NCBI RefSeq assembly: GCF_003334855.1
Contig: NZ_QOWE01000007.1
Coordinates: 124,001-188,000 of the forward strand
DNA: 64,000 nucleotides
Direction of reading: 5' to 3'
DNA from: Larkinella punicea
GTDB taxonomy: Bacteria; Bacteroidota; Bacteroidia; Cytophagales; Spirosomataceae
The translations under genes were made by a program, and so were the position numbers. The notes under the pieces are model-generated. The model saw only the letters and a list, made by a program, of their open reading frames with translations, was not told the DNA's origin and did no database searches. Shown here one piece after another: positions 25,522-34,178 of the stretch; position 1 is the stretch's first letter, and each line of letters starts with the position of its first letter.

Positions 25522-28494
25522 TCAATGTGCCACCAGCCAGTTTTCGCCAATTCCAATACCGGTTTCCATCTTGACCGCCAGCGGAATCGCCGTTCGCATC
25601 AGTTCTCCGACGTTTTCCTTCAACAGCTCCAGTTCATCCTTGTGGGCATCGAAGACCAGTTCATCATGGACCGTCAGAATCATGCGCGACTTCAGACGGT
25701 TTTCCCGAATAAACTTGTCGATGTTGATCATCGCAATCTTGATCATATCGGCCGCCGATCCCTGGATGGGCGCGTTGATGGCGTTGCGCTCGGCAAAACT
25801 CCGGTCGGTCATGTTCCGGGAATTGATGTCGCGCAAATACCGGCGTCGGCCCAAAATGGTTTCGGCGTATTCGCATTCGCGGGCCTTTGCAATCGCCCCA
25901 TCCATATACTCTTTAATGGCCGGAAAACCGGCAAAATATTCCTGAATAATTTCGGCCGCTTCCCGGCGCGGAATCCGCAACCGGCGCGAAAGGCCGAACG
26001 CTGAAATCCCGTAGATGATCCCGAAATTGACCATTTTGGCCTTCCGGCGCATGTCTGAATCGACCTCTGTTAGCGGTACTTTAAACACCTTGCTGGCGGT
26101 TTGGGTGTGAATGTCGATGCCGTTGTTGAACGCATCCAGCATGGTTTGATCCCCGCTGAAAGCCGCCATGATGCGCAGTTCGATTTGCGAATAATCCGCC
26201 GACATGATCAGAAAATCGTCGCTGTGGGGCACAAAAGCCTTCCGGATTTCACGACCCCGGGGCGTCCGGATCGGGATGTTTTGCAGGTTGGGATTGGTCG
26301 AACTCAAACGCCCCGTTGCCGCCACCGCCTGGTTGAACGAGGTATGAATCCGGCCGTCGTGTTTACTCATCATGAGCGGAAGCGCATCGACATAGGTGTT
26401 TTTCAACTTCACCAGTTCGCGGTAATCCAGAATCTTCCGGGCAATTTCGTGATCCGCTTCCAGATCGGTCAGAATCTCCTCGCCGGTGGCATACTGCCCG
26501 GTTTTAGTCTTTTTCGCTTTGCTGTCCAGCTTGAGTTTGTCAAACAACACCTCGCCCAACTGTTTGGGCGATCCCACATTGAAGGGGCCACCCGCCAGTT
26601 CATAAATTTCGCCCTGCACCTGCCGGATGTCGGTTTCGAGCGTCGCCGAAAGCTCGGCCAGGGCGTTCATATCCACTTTCACGCCCCCCAGTTCCATGTC
26701 GCCGAGGACGCGAACCAGCGGCATTTCAACTTCGTAGAACAGTTTGGTGAGCTGATTTTTCTCCAGCAGTGGCAAAAAGGTGTCTTTCAATTGCAGGGTA
26801 ATGTCGGCATCTTCCCCGGCGTATTCGACCACTTTCTGAATTTCGACATCGCGCATCGACAACTGCTTCGGCCCTTTCTTGCCAATCAGCGTTTCGATCG
26901 AAACCGGTTCGTAATTCAGGTGCGTCATCGCCATCATGTCCATGTTGTGCCGCTGCTCCGGTTCGATCAGGTAATGCGCCACCATCGTATCGAACAGCTT
27001 GCCCTGCACTTCGATGCCGTATTTTTTCAGCATCAGCATGTCGTATTTCAGGTTCTGGCCAACCTTGATGATCTCCGCATTTTCAAAAACCGACCGAAAC
27101 TCTTCGACAATCGCCTGCGCTTCTTCCCGATCAGCCGGTACCGGCACGTAAAACGCTTCGCCCTTGCGGTACGCAAACGACAATCCCACCAGATCGGCCT
27201 CGACGGGATCGGTTGAGGTCGTTTCCGAATCGAAACACAAGGTATCCTGCTGATTCAGGTAATGCACCAGACTTTTCCGCAACGCGGGGGTGTCGACCAG
27301 CCGGTAATCGTGAACGACCGAATCAATCGTGCGCCGGGGTTCAGGCTGTCGGTCATCCGGTTCCACTTCCGTCCAGTCCGACTGCATATCGTCCGTGTTG
27401 GCAATTGCCTGCGGCCGGGCACCTTTTTCGAAGGCCGAAATGTCGGCCCCAACACCCGGTTTTTTATCGAATGTAAACGGCAATCCCTCCGTCCCGGACG
27501 CATTCGCAGCCGGGCTTGCTGCGGGGGCCAAAACCGCTTCATCGAACAGGCCCATCTGCCCTTTGGCACTCGGTTTGGCCGGAGCCACCGGAAACGGGCT
27601 GGGTTCGGAATCGTCCTCGCCCACCAGCCTCCGACGCAATTGCCGGAACTCGAGTTCGTCCAGCAAGGCCGACAGTTTGGGTTTGTCAGGTTCGGTATGG
27701 AGCAGGGCTTCTTCGTTAAAATCGAGCGGAACGTCGAGGTGAATGGTGGCCAGTTGCTTCGACAAAAGGCCCTGCTGGGCAAACTGCACCACGTTCTCTT
27801 TCAGCTTGCCTTTCAGTTTGTCGGCATTGGCAATCAGGTTTTCGACGCTGCCAAATTCGGCCACGAGTTTCTGAGCGGTTTTCTCGCCGACGCCCGGAAT
27901 CCCCGGAATATTATCGACCGAATCGCCCATGAGCCCCAGCATGTCGGTCACCTGACTGATTTCCTGAATCTGCCAGCGATCAAGTACTTCTTTCACCCCC
28001 AGTTTCTCGGCTCCTTTTCCCATGAACGCCGGGCGGTAAATGTAGACGTGTTCTTCGACGAGCTGGCCGTAATCTTTATCCGGCGTCATCATAAACACCT
28101 CGAAACCAGCCTTCGACGCCCGTTTGGCGAGCGTTCCGATGATGTCATCCGCTTCGTAGCCATCCAGAATCAGAATCGGAATGTTCATGGCTTCCACCAG
28201 CTTTTTCACGTACGGAATGGCGATGCTAATGTCCTCGGGCATGGCCTGACGGTTGGCCTTGTATTCCACAAAAGCCTCGTGCCGGAAGGTCTTTTTGCTG
28301 CTATCGAACGCAACGCCGATGTGGGTCGGTTTTTCCTTTTGAAGAATCTCCAGCATGGCGTTCGTAAATCCGAATACGCAACTGGTATTCAGGCCCCTGG
28401 AGGTGATGCGGGGGGCTTTGCTGAAGGCAAAATGGGCGCGGTAAATCAACGCCAGTGCATCCAGCAAAAACAGTTTCTTTTCTGGTTTATTCAT
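25522..28494 (-). CDS. polA: DNA polymerase I
   Basis: 990 codons from the ATG at 28494 (MNKPEKKLF). The 5'-nuclease domain (about 5-285) has LDGYEADDIIGTLA and DNIPGIPGVGEKTAQKL. A low-complexity Pro/Ala linker follows (about 300-385). The 3'-5' proofreading domain (about 410-580) keeps its catalytic acids in CFDSETTSTDP and YAGEDADITLQL, so proofreading should be active. Polymerase motifs A (SADYSQIELR), B (RRKAKMVNFGIIYG) and C (VHDEL) lie near 765, 810 and 941. It fills gaps in repair and removes Okazaki primers. Downstream lies a large palindrome; upstream is the start of the foreign island. Confidence 0.96.
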   Translation of the reverse strand: MNKPEKKLFLLDALALIYRAHFAFSKAPRITSRGLNTSCVFGFTNAMLEILQKEKPTHIGVAFDSSKKTFRHEAFVEYKANRQAMPEDISIAIPYVKKLVEAMNIPILILDGYEADDIIGTLAKRASKAGFEVFMMTPDKDYGQLVEEHVYIYRPAFMGKGAEKLGVKEVLDRWQIQEISQVTDMLGLMGDSVDNIPGIPGVGEKTAQKLVAEFGSVENLIANADKLKGKLKENVVQFAQQGLLSKQLATIHLDVPLDFNEEALLHTEPDKPKLSALLDELEFRQLRRRLVGEDDSEPSPFPVAPAKPSAKGQMGLFDEAVLAPAASPAANASGTEGLPFTFDKKPGVGADISAFEKGARPQAIANTDDMQSDWTEVEPDDRQPEPRRTIDSVVHDYRLVDTPALRKSLVHYLNQQDTLCFDSETTSTDPVEADLVGLSFAYRKGEAFYVPVPADREEAQAIVEEFRSVFENAEIIKVGQNLKYDMLMLKKYGIEVQGKLFDTMVAHYLIEPEQRHNMDMMAMTHLNYEPVSIETLIGKKGPKQLSMRDVEIQKVVEYAGEDADITLQLKDTFLPLLEKNQLTKLFYEVEMPLVRVLGDMELGGVKVDMNALAELSATLETDIRQVQGEIYELAGGPFNVGSPKQLGEVLFDKLKLDSKAKKTKTGQYATGEEILTDLEADHEIARKILDYRELVKLKNTYVDALPLMMSKHDGRIHTSFNQAVAATGRLSSTNPNLQNIPIRTPRGREIRKAFVPHSDDFLIMSADYSQIELRIMAAFSGDQTMLDAFNNGIDIHTQTASKVFKVPLTEVDSDMRRKAKMVNFGIIYGISAFGLSRRLRIPRREAAEIIQEYFAGFPAIKEYMDGAIAKARECEYAETILGRRRYLRDINSRNMTDRSFAERNAINAPIQGSAADMIKIAMINIDKFIRENRLKSRMILTVHDELVFDAHKDELELLKENVGELMRTAIPLAVKMETGIGIGENWLVAH

Positions 28495-28903
28495 TGGTAA
28501 GTTGCCGGAAAACGGTCTGCGCAACGGGCAGAAAACGACGCTCGCAAATAACGAAATATCGTCTCCGTATCAAAATCATAACGACGGAGCGGAGGGATTG
28601 ATTCCGGTTTGCGGCCCGGCCCAAAACCACTGTAGCTACTCAGGTTTGGTGAGCCTTCACCTTGGTCTGTGTGCCACAGACCAAGGTGAAATTTTAACGA
28701 GTGCTGGACAAATTCCACTGACGATGATCGTGCAACGTTGAGCCCACAAATTAGACACATGTAGCCAGAACGCAAATTTTACCATACATCGGCAACAGCT
28801 AAAATGCGTAGAGCGCAAGACAGGCAACGGGAAAATATTTTCAAGCCGAAAATCTAGTATTCCAATCAATATACTGACATATATTGCACTTCATTATTAA
28901 TTT
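28495..28903. other. Gene-free left flank of the AT-rich island
   Basis: No gene is visible in 409 bp. Composition shifts from polA-like to AT-rich towards the right. It contains the polA upstream region and the palindrome annotated at 28656-28690. No transposase sequence was recognised on this side. Confidence 0.5.
28656..28690. repeat. REP-like palindrome, left copy (family F)
   Basis: TTCACCTTGGTCTGTG (28656-28671), loop TGC, and the exact complement (28675-28690): a perfect 16-bp stem. A diverged copy with the same loop and core lies at 30173-30206 on the other side of the AT-rich gene. Confidence 0.8.
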
Positions 28904-29944
28904 TTATCTGTTTTTTTTTAATTCTTCAGGAAATTTTGGATAATGAAGTTGTATATAATTTGTGTTGTAAGGTAAAGTATAATCGTTGTACACTCCTGTT
29001 TTATGATTGCAATATTTATTTACAACGCAGCCAGCACATTTTTTCATATTAAGTGTATTAACATCAAAAATTTCATTATCACCATCATCTAGCTTTTTTA
29101 GGTCAATAAATACTTGGTCTAAAAAATCAGAACTTCGTATATTTTCTTCAGTTTTTCTTATTTTTACTGACATAACCATAGGAAGGTGATTATTTGGAAA
29201 ATTGTAATACCAATAAATTAAGTAGCCATATTTTATTTTGTACTGATTTATATATTTTATATATGAATACAATTGAGCTAAATGGTTCAGATGAAAATCC
29301 CTTTTTCTTTCACTGTTTATATAGATAAACTTTTCTTCAACTACGAAATATGTACCCTCATCGTCTTTGAATATATAATCAGGTTGGCCTGAATACTTTT
29401 CTTCTGGATTAGAAAAATATATATTTTCGCTTCCATGTCCACAAAAAATTATTTCTGATTTACGAATTTTACGAATAATTTCGTCATTGTAAACTTCGTG
29501 TGTCATTGTATCTTTTTCATGTACTCCAACCGGTATTTTTTTATTTATTAGCCTTAATTGTTCATGTAGCTGTCTTCCGGTCTCTGTGTATTCTTGACCT
29601 GACGGATTAGTTATTTTAAAAGATTTCTGAATGACATAGCTTATTGGACAAAAAACAAAATTGGATAAGTCTGTAGCTGTATAGGTATGATTTTTTAAAT
29701 CCTTTTTTTCGATAGATTTTTTTTCGATAGATTTTTTTTCTGATTTAATTTTTACTTCATCGAGTAGCATTTGTATACAATCGCTTACTGTAAAATTCCA
29801 GTCACCATGATTAGTATAATCTACCCATTTACCATACAGTAACTCCAAATGTTCAAGATAATCTAATATTTTATCTTCATCTTTAAACCCAATTCGTTCC
29901 ATTAAATATTTCGCAAATATTAATTGCTTGTGGCTATATTTCAT
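28904..29944 (-). CDS. Stand-alone Cas4-like Fe-S PD-(D/E)XK nuclease
   Basis: 346 codons, very AT-rich: a 60-bp sample (29161-29220) has 15 G/C, against about half or more in neighbours. The C-terminal two thirds have the Cas4/Dna2-type RecB nuclease layout: Cys99 in NFVFCPISY, His127 in GRQLHEQ, PD at 188-189 in SGQPDYIF, E-x-K at 203-205 in VVEEK, Q-x3-Y at 224-228 in AQLYSY, and Cys303/306/312 (CAGC...YC). The four cysteines should hold a 4Fe-4S cluster. The N-terminal 85 residues are a separate helical domain ending in a duplicated KKSIE. No cas genes or CRISPR are nearby. It probably acts on DNA ends or single strands; a defence or repair role is inferred. Foreign origin is likely. Confidence 0.7.
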   Translation of the reverse strand: MKYSHKQLIFAKYLMERIGFKDEDKILDYLEHLELLYGKWVDYTNHGDWNFTVSDCIQMLLDEVKIKSEKKSIEKKSIEKKDLKNHTYTATDLSNFVFCPISYVIQKSFKITNPSGQEYTETGRQLHEQLRLINKKIPVGVHEKDTMTHEVYNDEIIRKIRKSEIIFCGHGSENIYFSNPEEKYSGQPDYIFKDDEGTYFVVEEKFIYINSERKRDFHLNHLAQLYSYIKYINQYKIKYGYLIYWYYNFPNNHLPMVMSVKIRKTEENIRSSDFLDQVFIDLKKLDDGDNEIFDVNTLNMKKCAGCVVNKYCNHKTGVYNDYTLPYNTNYIQLHYPKFPEELKKNR

Positions 29945-30033
29945 AATCTATTTATTTATAAGGGCAAGGCTTTTTTATAAAAATGGCAAGATGCAGTTAG
30001 TCTTACCTTTGTGGGTGCTTAGACTATAAAATT

Positions 30034-30167
30034 ATGACTGCTACTCATTGCATTGCTAAAACTAATACATTTTACCAATTACTTGAACAAACCCCGGTTT
30101 AGATTGGCGTGATAATCGCGGCAAAAGGCACTCTGTCGCCTTAGTACTTACCAGATTAGTACTCTAG
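30034..30167 (+). pseudogene. Decayed N-terminus of an ISAs1-like transposase
   Basis: ATG at 30034 opens a 22-codon frame (MTATHCIAKTNTFYQLLEQTPV) that stops at 30100-30102. Shifting frame there continues with DWRDNRGKRHSVALVLTRLVL (30102-30164) and a stop. The D-x-R-x-x-RGKRH-x-x-A-x-VL pattern is that of the N-terminal domain (DDE_Tnp_1-associated) of ISAs1-type transposases. TACCTTTG at 30004-30011 upstream matches the Bacteroidota -7 box. Only this start survives; no DDE domain or insertion sequence ends were found. It is probably a relic of the event that brought in or rearranged the AT-rich island. Confidence 0.55.
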
Positions 30168-30172
30168 TATCC

Positions 30173-30206
30173 TCACTTTGGTCTGTGTGCCATAGACTAA
30201 GGTTAA
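30173..30206. repeat. REP-like palindrome, right copy (family F)
   Basis: TCACTTTGGTCTGTG, loop TGC, CATAGACTAAGGTTAA. It is a diverged copy of the 28656-28690 palindrome, with a few substitutions in the same orientation. It directly follows the transposase remnant. Confidence 0.7.
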
Positions 30207-30383
30207 GAAATTCCCTCCTTATGACCGGTAGGGTGTCAACATTTTCACCTTAAATGTTAACGTTTCACACCGTTTCGGATATTAAGTCAGCCTGTTTCCG
30301 TTTAGAAGAAAATCTTCTGCTGCTTCTTGCTTTTCGTAGTGGCCGGAGGTGGTAAATCGAGTTTTTTAACTTTTTCTAAAACG

Positions 30384-30412
30384 GAAAAAGGGCAGCTACA
30401 GCCACCCCTTTC
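30384..30412 (-). terminator. Probable terminator of the DUF1080 gene
   Basis: On the minus strand AAAGGG...GGC TGTA GCTG...CCCTTTTTCC forms an imperfect stem followed by T residues, about 30 nt past the DUF1080 stop at 30442. Confidence 0.45.
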
Positions 30413-30441
30413 TCTAAAATCCATCATTCGTAATCAGAAAC

Positions 30442-31518
30442 CTATAACTCCCGAACCCAGATGTTCCGGAAGCTGATCGGTTCGCTTTTATCACCGTGAG
30501 CCTGCAACTTGATCGGTGCCGATTCGTACTTTTTGTATTGGGGTTGCCCGATGTACGTCGTTTCGCCCTTCAGTTCGTAGTTGTTCTGCACCACTACGCC
30601 GTTGTGAATAACCGTCACGTGGGCCGGGGTCTGCACCGAGCCATCGGCGTTGAATTTCGGAGCATTCCAGATCACGTCGTACACCTGCCATTCGCCCGGT
30701 TTTTTGCTGGCGTTGGCCAGCGGAATCGCCTGTTTGTAAATGCTTCCCGCCTGTCCGTTCGAGTAGGTTTTGTTTTCGTACGAATCCAGCACCTGCAACT
30801 CATAGCCCGCATCACCGGGGCCGGTAGACGCCAGGAAGATACCGCTGTTGCCCCGGCTCTGGCCGGTCAATGAGATTTTCTCGGGAATCTTCCATTCGAT
30901 GTGAAGCTGATAGTTCGTGAACGACCGCTTGGTTTCGATGTTACCGGCGGCCTTATTGACGGTCAGAACGCCTTTGGAAACCGTCCAGTTGGCGGGCGAT
31001 TTGTCTTTCACCGTCACCCACTGATCCAGGTTTTTGCCGTCAAAAAGAATCACTGCGTCAGAAGGCGCATCGAGGGGTGTTTTGCCCGTTGTAACGACTT
31101 TCGGAACCGGATCCCACACTTCGGTTTCTTCGGGTTTTGCCCGCGGACGACTGGCGGTTGCCGTGCTGGAAGAACCGCCCTGACGCATCAGGGTTCCGGG
31201 AACCTCGCTGCCATTGTAATTGACGGACAGAATCATTTTGTCACCCTCAACGGTCCCTTTAACGGGAATCACATTTCCATCGTATTCTGTTTTGAACGAA
31301 AAACTAGTGCCATCCACCTTTCCCTCTTTGATGGGAAGGCCGCCATTCGCATTGCCGATGGTTCCGGTCAGTTGGTTGCCGTCCGTTTTCAGGTCCAGGG
31401 TCAACGCATAATCGTCACCTATTTTTCCGACCCACTTCCCGTCAATCGGACCCGCGGCCAGCGCAACGGAAAGGCCGATAAAAGCACATAAAATCGAAGT
31501 AAAAAATCGTTTCTTCAT
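30442..31518 (-). CDS. Secreted DUF1080 (3-keto-disaccharide hydrolase-like) protein
   Basis: 358 codons from the ATG at 31518 (MKKRFFTSIL). A signal peptide (1-22) is followed by a small beta domain (about 24-110, GKWVGKIGDDYALTLDLKTDG) resembling lipid- or sugar-binding barrels. The DUF1080 domain covers about 150-355 (AVILFDGKNLDQWV; GNSGIFLAS; ELQVLDSYENKTY; SFRNIWVREL). DUF1080 has a concanavalin-like jelly-roll fold, and some members hydrolyse 3-keto-glycosides. It is the last gene of a leftward group with an M1 peptidase (37-bp gap). The sugar substrate is unknown. Confidence 0.8.
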   Translation of the reverse strand: MKKRFFTSILCAFIGLSVALAAGPIDGKWVGKIGDDYALTLDLKTDGNQLTGTIGNANGGLPIKEGKVDGTSFSFKTEYDGNVIPVKGTVEGDKMILSVNYNGSEVPGTLMRQGGSSSTATASRPRAKPEETEVWDPVPKVVTTGKTPLDAPSDAVILFDGKNLDQWVTVKDKSPANWTVSKGVLTVNKAAGNIETKRSFTNYQLHIEWKIPEKISLTGQSRGNSGIFLASTGPGDAGYELQVLDSYENKTYSNGQAGSIYKQAIPLANASKKPGEWQVYDVIWNAPKFNADGSVQTPAHVTVIHNGVVVQNNYELKGETTYIGQPQYKKYESAPIKLQAHGDKSEPISFRNIWVREL

Positions 31519-31555
31519 AGGAGTTTTCTGGGTTTTGCTTTTAACTAATACGGTT

Positions 31556-34111
31556 TTAAAAATCTTTAAACTGCTCATACATTTCCTTTAGTTTCGGGTC
31601 GCGCTCGCTCAGGCGAATGTCTTTCCGCATGGATTTGACGCCTTCGATGTCCTGCAATAAACCCAGCACCTGATAGGCTCCAAACCGCACAAAATACGCC
31701 GGACTTGTGCGCGCCATCACTTCCAGCATCGGAATGGCCTGCCGCTGGGTGTCGGACCCGGATCGAATCAGGTATTTGCCGAAGACCTGCAAAAAGTTGT
31801 AGAGATCCTGCGATTTCATGGTGCTCATCTTGTTGATGAACCAGGTATAGCGGCTTGTATCGGTCGAATTGGCGTAATAATTGGCCACCGCCGTTACGAT
31901 GTCGCCATTGGGGACATTCTCAAAACGGGCGGCAATTTCATTGGCGTCTCCCGGTTTTGACAACAAATAGGAATCCAGCGCCGACGACACGACAGCATAC
32001 GACGTATCGTTGAGCGCTTCCCGGAACAGCGGGTCGTTGACATTGTCGGCGTAGGAAGCCAGCGTGTTGATGCCTTCCTGCCGCACCAGCGAACGTTCGT
32101 CGTTGCGGGCTTTGCTCTGGACAATCCGCTCTACTTCCGCAAACTCCTGGCCGTCGTATTCCGCAAAATTCCCTACGGCCACCTGACGGATTTTCCAGAA
32201 TTTATCCTGCATGGCATCCATCATCATGTGTCGAACCGTCGAGTCGATCAGGTTGCTTTTGTCTTCCAGCCGGGTGATGGACTCGTATTTGTCGCGGTAA
32301 TTGTCGGTGTGGTAAAACTGAAACAACAATTCCGGCTTGTTTTTTTCCTGCTCAACGGTTCCCACAATCCGGTGATCCGCGTCGAATACGATCAAATCCG
32401 GACGTTGCTCCACTGTAAAATTCAGCACCTGTTTGGCTTTATCGACCACCACATCGTAGCTTTTCTTCTGCCCTTTTACCCACAGATCCACTTTCACCGG
32501 CAGGCGGTAAATCGGGGTTTTGGTCGAATCCTGTTGCTGAATAACCGTCAACTGCACGCCCCCCTGCCGGTATTCTTTTTCGATCTTGATCACCGGATGG
32601 CCCGGTTTCAGGAACCACTGGTCAAAAAACCAGTTCAGGTCTTCGCCGGTCACTTCTTCAAAAACTTCGCGTAAATCGCTGATTTCGGCGGTTTTGAACC
32701 GGTGGCGTTTCAGGTACAGCGTCAGGGATTCAAAAAAAGCATCGTCGCCAATCGTTCGGCGGAGCAGGTGCAGCACCCGGCCCCCTTTGGCATACGAATG
32801 GCTGTCGAACATCTGCTCGCGGTCGGTGTAGCGGTACCGGATCAGCGGTTCCTGCTTGGTTTCCGATTCGGCAATGTACTGATTCAGATCATCCAGACCG
32901 TGCATATCGGCCGAATACGTGCCTTCGTTGTGTTCCCGCCAGAGGTATTCGGCGTAGGTGGCAAAGGCTTCGTTCAGCGGCAGGTTGGCCCACGACTCGG
33001 CGGTGGTCAGGTTTCCGAACCAGTGGTGCGAGAGTTCGTGCGAAATCACATCGTCGGAATTGCCATCCACCAGTTGCCGTCCGTCCATCTGAACGGTTTC
33101 ACCGTGAACCGTCGCCGTGGTGTTTTCCATCGCGCCGGTAACAAAATCACGCACGGCAATTTGGCTGTATTTCTCCCAGACGTACGGCACGCCGAATTTT
33201 TTCTCGAAAAACTCGATCATCGCGGGCGTCCGGCCAAAAATGGCGCGGGCGTCTTTTTCGTAGGCGGGTTCCACATAATAGCTCACTTCCAGCGGTCCCC
33301 GCTCGGGTGTTGCCGCCAGCGAATCCTTGACGTAGGCAAAATCGCCCACGGCAATCATCGCCAGATAGGGGGAATGGGGCAAGGTTTGTCGCCAGTAATC
33401 GGTGCGCGAACTGTCCTGATTGACCGTTGACGAAATGAGTTTGCCGTTGGAAAGCGTCCGGTATTTGTTCTCGACGGTCAGGTAAATCTCCTGCGTCATT
33501 TTCTCATTGGGCGTGTCGATGGTCGGAAACCAGCACGAATTGGCCTCGGTTTCGCCCTGCGTCCAGATCTGGCGGGGTTTGTTCGGTTCCGCTCCGTCGT
33601 GGTTGATAAAATACAGTCCTTTATCCTGCGAAATGGCCGCACTGCCTCCCAATGGTCGTTCGTTCGGTTTGGCGGTATAAACAATCTGAATATCGAAGGT
33701 ATCGGCACGGGTGTAGGTTCGGGGCAGCAGAACGTGAATCTTTTGCCGGTCGTTGTAGGTGTAATTAAGCGTATCGAAAACCGTTTCGCCGGTTTTCAAC
33801 GTATCGAGCAGAAAAACGCCCTTGATTTCAAAGCCTTTGGCATCAACGTCCAGCGTATTCTGGGGATAAAAGTGCGGTTTAAACCGCAACCGGGCAATGC
33901 CGTGGACCCACTGGCGCACCCAGTCGAAGCTCAGATCAAGCTTGGTATGCAGCAAATCGTGGGGTAATGTCCGGGTGGCGTTATAGGGGCCGTTGACCGT
34001 GAGCGGAGCGTTTTTTTTGTCGGCATCACCCGCGCGATTCTGTCCCAGTGCCCACGGGCTGCTGATGAAAATAAGAAGGACGAACCCGATATTTCGGATA
34101 ATTTTAAGCAT
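31556..34111 (-). CDS. Exported M1-family aminopeptidase
   Basis: 851 codons from the second Met (34111); the first Met at 34120 is also possible. A signal peptide ends near ALGQ. The M1 signature is complete: GAMEN for the exopeptidase site, HELSHHW near residue 357 as the HExxH zinc site, and NEAFATYAEY supplying the distant Glu. The C-terminal about 250 residues are helical with HEAT-like repeats (FRFGAYQVLGLLQDIEG). It trims N-terminal residues from peptides in the periplasm or at the surface. It sits between a LolC/E-like permease gene and the DUF1080 gene, all leftward. Confidence 0.9.
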   Translation of the reverse strand: MLKIIRNIGFVLLIFISSPWALGQNRAGDADKKNAPLTVNGPYNATRTLPHDLLHTKLDLSFDWVRQWVHGIARLRFKPHFYPQNTLDVDAKGFEIKGVFLLDTLKTGETVFDTLNYTYNDRQKIHVLLPRTYTRADTFDIQIVYTAKPNERPLGGSAAISQDKGLYFINHDGAEPNKPRQIWTQGETEANSCWFPTIDTPNEKMTQEIYLTVENKYRTLSNGKLISSTVNQDSSRTDYWRQTLPHSPYLAMIAVGDFAYVKDSLAATPERGPLEVSYYVEPAYEKDARAIFGRTPAMIEFFEKKFGVPYVWEKYSQIAVRDFVTGAMENTTATVHGETVQMDGRQLVDGNSDDVISHELSHHWFGNLTTAESWANLPLNEAFATYAEYLWREHNEGTYSADMHGLDDLNQYIAESETKQEPLIRYRYTDREQMFDSHSYAKGGRVLHLLRRTIGDDAFFESLTLYLKRHRFKTAEISDLREVFEEVTGEDLNWFFDQWFLKPGHPVIKIEKEYRQGGVQLTVIQQQDSTKTPIYRLPVKVDLWVKGQKKSYDVVVDKAKQVLNFTVEQRPDLIVFDADHRIVGTVEQEKNKPELLFQFYHTDNYRDKYESITRLEDKSNLIDSTVRHMMMDAMQDKFWKIRQVAVGNFAEYDGQEFAEVERIVQSKARNDERSLVRQEGINTLASYADNVNDPLFREALNDTSYAVVSSALDSYLLSKPGDANEIAARFENVPNGDIVTAVANYYANSTDTSRYTWFINKMSTMKSQDLYNFLQVFGKYLIRSGSDTQRQAIPMLEVMARTSPAYFVRFGAYQVLGLLQDIEGVKSMRKDIRLSERDPKLKEMYEQFKDF

Positions 34112-34178
34112 ACAGATCATTCACTTAGCCTTATCAAAACGGGGAAATTCGTTTTTTAGTAAATATTTTTCCATTCCT

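Larger units (their letters stand above)
29945..30441. other. Gene-poor right flank of the AT-rich island
   Basis: About 500 bp without an intact gene. From left to right it holds the upstream region of the Cas4-like gene, a decayed transposase start, the second REP-like palindrome, a loose inverted repeat around GTGTCAACATTT/AAATGTTAACG (about 30227-30258), the palindrome AGAAGATTTTCTTCT on the minus strand near 30305, and a likely terminator for the DUF1080 gene. Confidence 0.6.

Noticed and set aside
27262-28500. 412-codon open frame opposite polA
   Set aside because: It is antisense to a clear polA domain, has no recognisable domain, and results from codon bias in GC-rich coding sequence.
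28491-28775. 94-codon frame upstream of polA
   Set aside because: It crosses the palindrome at 28656-28690 and shows no family similarity or start context.
28904-29944. Cas4 of a CRISPR-Cas locus
   Set aside because: No cas1, cas2, effector or repeat array is present in the flanks, so it is treated as stand-alone Cas4-like.
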